Source: Hymenopellis radicata (Eukaryota > Basidiomycota > Agaricomycetes > Agaricales > Physalacriaceae). From it: a DNA stretch of 31,522 nucleotides. Below, one piece after another: positions 28,684 to 31,522 of this stretch. The DNA is taken from assembly GCA_015501595.1 (NCBI GenBank), contig JADNRX010000579.1:1-31522 (forward strand), written 5' to 3'. Numbering within the stretch: position 1 is the first letter of the stretch; the number at the start of each line of letters is the position of its first letter. A program made the position numbers and the translations under genes. The notes under the pieces were generated by a model. That model did not search any database. It was given only the letters and a program-made list of their open reading frames with translations, and had not been told where the DNA came from.

Positions 28684-31301
28684 CTATGTCCAGTCTTCCT
28701 CTAATTCCTTGGCCAGAAAGTCATCTTCCTCCTCATCGTCATCGTCGTCGATCTCCTCGTCCTCATCTGGTTGGTTTGCGAGGTCTTGCGCAGACATCGT
28801 TTCCTTTAATGACGACCCCTCCAATTTCCGCCGCTTCGAGTCTGGCGAGCTCGTCTCCGCATCGCTCTTCGGCGTCGAGCTTCTTGACCGCTTTCGTGGT
28901 GTATTGGTGACACTACGCGGACCACATCAGCACGATTCAGCGGTCGGGCAGCAAACACACCTCTCATCATCCTCGTCGGCCCAATGCACGCCTTCGTGAT
29001 AACCCTCATCATCATCGTCGTCGCTCTCGTTCATAGCGGCCTCAACCTCGTCGTTAATATCGTTCCAGTCGATGTCGCCTATTTCCAGCTCACCTCCCGC
29101 GGGATGCTTGTCCTTCACGACAACGCCATGAGTGAGCACGTCAACCCGGGATGCGGTAGTGGGATCCATGAGATAAGGTGTCTCGTCCACCTTTTTCCAC
29201 ATGTTCACGCACTCCGTGAGCCATTGGTTCCAGACTACCTTTATGGCAGGCTTTCTTAATGCGATGTTAACTTTATCGGTCCCTTGCTATATTCATCATG
29301 AGAATTATTGGGAGACGCTAGAAAAAGGAAACATACCTTTGCAGCAACTACGTGAGTTACACCTTCTTGCAATTCCGTGGAGCACCGGGCACCAAACGCC
29401 TCGGCCATCTTCCACACGTCCGTTGCTTGTGGTCGGATATCTAGTGGAAACATGCTCGAGAAGACGATGTGTACGCCTCGCAATACTTCAGCCCGTATTT
29501 CCGGTATGATAGTCTGTCAAATTTGCAATGAGACGAGCTCTTGAGTTCACGAAGAATAGCTCACAGTGACATCGCATTCGTCATGTAACCCTCGTTTCCG
29601 TTTACCAGAAGCCGGCGGAGGTGCAGAATCATATGCCTGAAAATATCGACGGTGAACATCAACAAGAATCTGCACAACGTAAGTATATGACCAAAACAAG
29701 AGGGATGAGCCGACCTTCCCCACACGTTCAAGCTCTGAGTCTTGACTCTTCAGTAAAGCCTTCTTATGATGATGGTGTGGATGATGCTGCTGCTGCTCCG
29801 AGTCAGCTTTAGGTTCACTACTGGTGTCCTCTGTCGTTTCCTCGTCCTCTGTGTCCGCCAACTTCTCTTGCATTTTTGCCAACGGCCGTTCTTCAACTTG
29901 AGCTTCCAAGGCAATCGAATTTTGGGTCATCATCGCTTTAGTCGACAGCGTGGGTCCTCCAGGGTTGCTGGCATCGGTTGAGGTGGTACAGGTAGATTAT
30001 TCGTGGGTAGTTTAGGGAGAAATGCAGAGTTGATATCGCCAATCCCGACGAAGAAGTCGACTTGACTAGCTGTTAGTACAGAGAGGAATGCAGCAAGTAG
30101 ATGGCGTACATGGCACAACTTTGATTAGATTGGGACTCCATTCCCAGACATCGCCTCGGTCGTCTATTATAACCACCATCGAGGTATCGCACGGAAATAA
30201 CCGCTTAAGGCTTTTCTGGGTCAGGCCTAGAGATGCTAAGCGAGGCGAGAAAACAGAAGAAAGCGATACTCACTCCCGCTCTCGTCTCTACTCAATAGTC
30301 TCCCACCAAAGAGTTTCCCCTCTGGATCGATGGCAGCACAGACCTTCTCGGCATAAGCACGAGTGCCCATGGTGTAGACATGCATCTCGTATCGTTCCGC
30401 GATGTCTGTTAGAAACGATTGCCAGCCCGGTCTGTCGGTAAAGTTAGGAAGAGTAAAATGAACGCATATAGGGAGCTACGCACCGAGGTTTAATATAATA
30501 CATGCAGCCGTCGCTTTCGATGCCTTGTTCTGGGCTTTAGCTGGGACAGCGCCTCCAAATGTTTCGGGCCCTAGTCTAAACTCCTTCACATCCTTGAGCG
30601 CCTCCCAATTGGGATTACACTCATCATCATCGTCGCCGTTGCTTGAGGGCGGCGTATGGCCCATTCTGCTTGTGTTTCTCCTCCCAGGCTTTGCCCTCGG
30701 CTATCCATTCGCCAACAGTAGGATCGACCGTGGCGTGCCACTATCGTCTGGTCAAGATCGACAATGAGCGATAGTTTCCGGGTCTTGAGGAGATGGTCGG
30801 CAGTCTCGCGTTCTATTCGTTGGCCTCTTCTAGCGAAACGGTAGGGCCGTTCGCCGAATGGGTCATCTGTATGGAAGCGCGGGATGTGTCCGAGAAACCG
30901 ATGTAATCCGTGCTATACACGGTCAGCCTACGTCTGGATATGCAATGGGGCGACACGTACTTTGTCATATCCTTCCCGCAGAGAACACACAAGCCCATGT
31001 GTTGTACGCCGTGTTTACACGGCTCTTTCACAACAAGTGCCGGTTTCTGCTTGGCTTTGGCGACGCTAACGACATCGCCTGGACGTATGTTCCACGTCTG
31101 AATGTCACCATCGATAGCAGAATCCCAAGTGCCGAAGCGAGTCTCGGGGCGCGGTGAGCCTCGCGGCAAGTACTGGTAAGAGTAGCTTAATAGACGGCTC
31201 CCACGAGAGACTGTACTCGATTGTGGCGCGTCGATGGTGGATATTGTGATAGGATACGGCCATCCTGGCGGGAAGAAAACGTCCGTGGGGGTTTCCTCCA
31301 T
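28684..31301 (-). CDS. FCP1: RNA polymerase II CTD phosphatase Fcp1
   Basis: Removes phosphate from the Pol II C-terminal repeats so the enzyme can be recycled; nuclear and essential in yeast. Nine minus-strand exons: 31301-30961, 30912-30484, 30431-30274, 30226-30110, 30060-29715, 29669-29565, 29513-29337, 29286-28961, 28912-28684, about 742 aa (yeast 732). Seen: N-terminal barrel with CKHGVQHMGLCVLCGKDMT; catalytic DxDxT in LIVDLDQTIVHATVDP; MYYIKPRPGW, YEMHVYTMGTRAYAEKVCAA, DDRGDVWEWSPNL; BRCT domain from VLRGVHIVFSSMF to VVWNQWLTECVNMWKK; acidic tail ending DDFLAKELEEDWT, the TFIIF-binding type. Five one-base errors interrupt it: 30822-30823, 30738-30739, 30660-30662, 30536-30538, 29962-29964; after correction all phases and the length fit. 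Confidence 0.93.
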
Positions 31302-31450
31302 CCTTGGTTGATGTGGTCAAGAGCAAGTTCCGGCAGGCATTTTCGCTCTAATCTCAACAAAATGCTCTACGAGAACAATGGATTTCTGTCCACACAATCG
31401 CAGTGATTTATTCGGCCTGCTGTTGTCGTACGCACGACTGTCGCATCGAC
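31302..31450. promoter_or_regulatory. Probable divergent promoter upstream of FCP1
   Basis: 149 bases separate the FCP1 start (-) from the candidate + strand start at 31451. There is no recognisable box; the call rests on position only. Confidence 0.35.
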
Positions 31451-31522
31451 ATGGCCATCGCCCTCCAAGACACAACCTCGGCCGATCACGGCTTTCTCAC
31501 GAACGGGTACGAACCTCGTCTA
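31451..31522 (+). CDS. Probable 5' end of a further gene, cut by window edge
   Basis: An ATG in good context (CGACATGGCC) opens 24 codons that stay open to the window edge (MAIALQDTTSADHGF...). Its place, divergent from FCP1 as for the other gene pairs here, is the main support. No family can be named from so few residues; a donor-like GGTACG near 31507 may end the first exon. Confidence 0.35.
   Translation, partial: MAIALQDTTSADHGFLTNGYEPRL

Noticed and set aside
1..31522. tRNA, rRNA, transposon ends and long terminal repeats.
   Set aside because: No cloverleaf with a T-loop GTTCRA block, no paired terminal repeats and no transposase or reverse transcriptase motif were found by eye on either strand.

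Overview
The window reads as nuclear DNA of a filamentous basidiomycete, most likely an Agaricomycete. Almost every gene is cut by many short introns (about 44-62 nt, GT..AG). The set combines a conserved eukaryotic core (eS28, V-ATPase subunit c, Mak21/Noc1, Spt3, Spc19, Asa1, Fcp1) with fungal accessory genes (Zn2Cys6 regulators, a CR/RHS-type NTPase-nuclease, a small secreted protein, an MRP-type ABC transporter relic). Gene models below were spliced by eye; protein names rest on recognised motifs and family knowledge, not on a database search.

Layout. 1-5.3 kb: two tandem paralogous Zn2Cys6/Fungal_trans regulators on +; the left one is cut by the window edge and is decayed, the right one has 13 exons including a 6-nt micro-exon inside the zinc cluster. 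6.0-8.1 kb: a CR (crinkler)/RHS-type P-loop NTPase fused to a nuclease-like domain. 8.3-9.0 kb: traces of an unidentified membrane-protein gene on -. 9.1-12.0 kb: RPS28 (-) divergent from an EF-hand MscS-type channel (+). 12.0-13.0 kb: coding-like segments I could not identify. 13.5-14.5 kb: a small secreted protein. 14.8-19.7 kb: a DnaJ-X protein (-) divergent from MAK21 (+). 20.6-22.7 kb: SPT3 (-) divergent from SPC19 (+). 22.7-24.0 kb: a truncated ABC-C relic. 24.5-25.1 kb: unidentified - strand coding traces. 25.1-31.3 kb: ASA1, VMA3 and FCP1, all on -. 31.45 kb: probable start of a further + gene.

The strongest cross-window signal concerns the sequence, not biology. Conserved genes that should be intact (FCP1, MAK21, SPT3, ASA1, the MscS channel, the right-hand regulator) are broken by about fourteen one-base gains or losses, most of them in short homopolymer runs. 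Restoring run length gives exon phases that close exactly and proteins of family-typical length (Fcp1 about 742 aa, Mak21 about 1015 aa, Spt3 about 344 aa). I therefore read these as consensus errors of the assembly. The left-hand regulator and the ABC relic differ: they carry a 5-nt deletion, lost splice sites or missing domains, and look truly degenerate.

Functionally the conserved block is linked to transcription and chromosome biology (Spt3 in SAGA, Fcp1 on the Pol II CTD, Asa1 with ASTRA, Mak21 in ribosome assembly, Spc19 at the kinetochore), but nothing suggests an operon-like unit. Compact divergent promoters (49 bp and 86 bp between start codons) are the main regulatory architecture visible.
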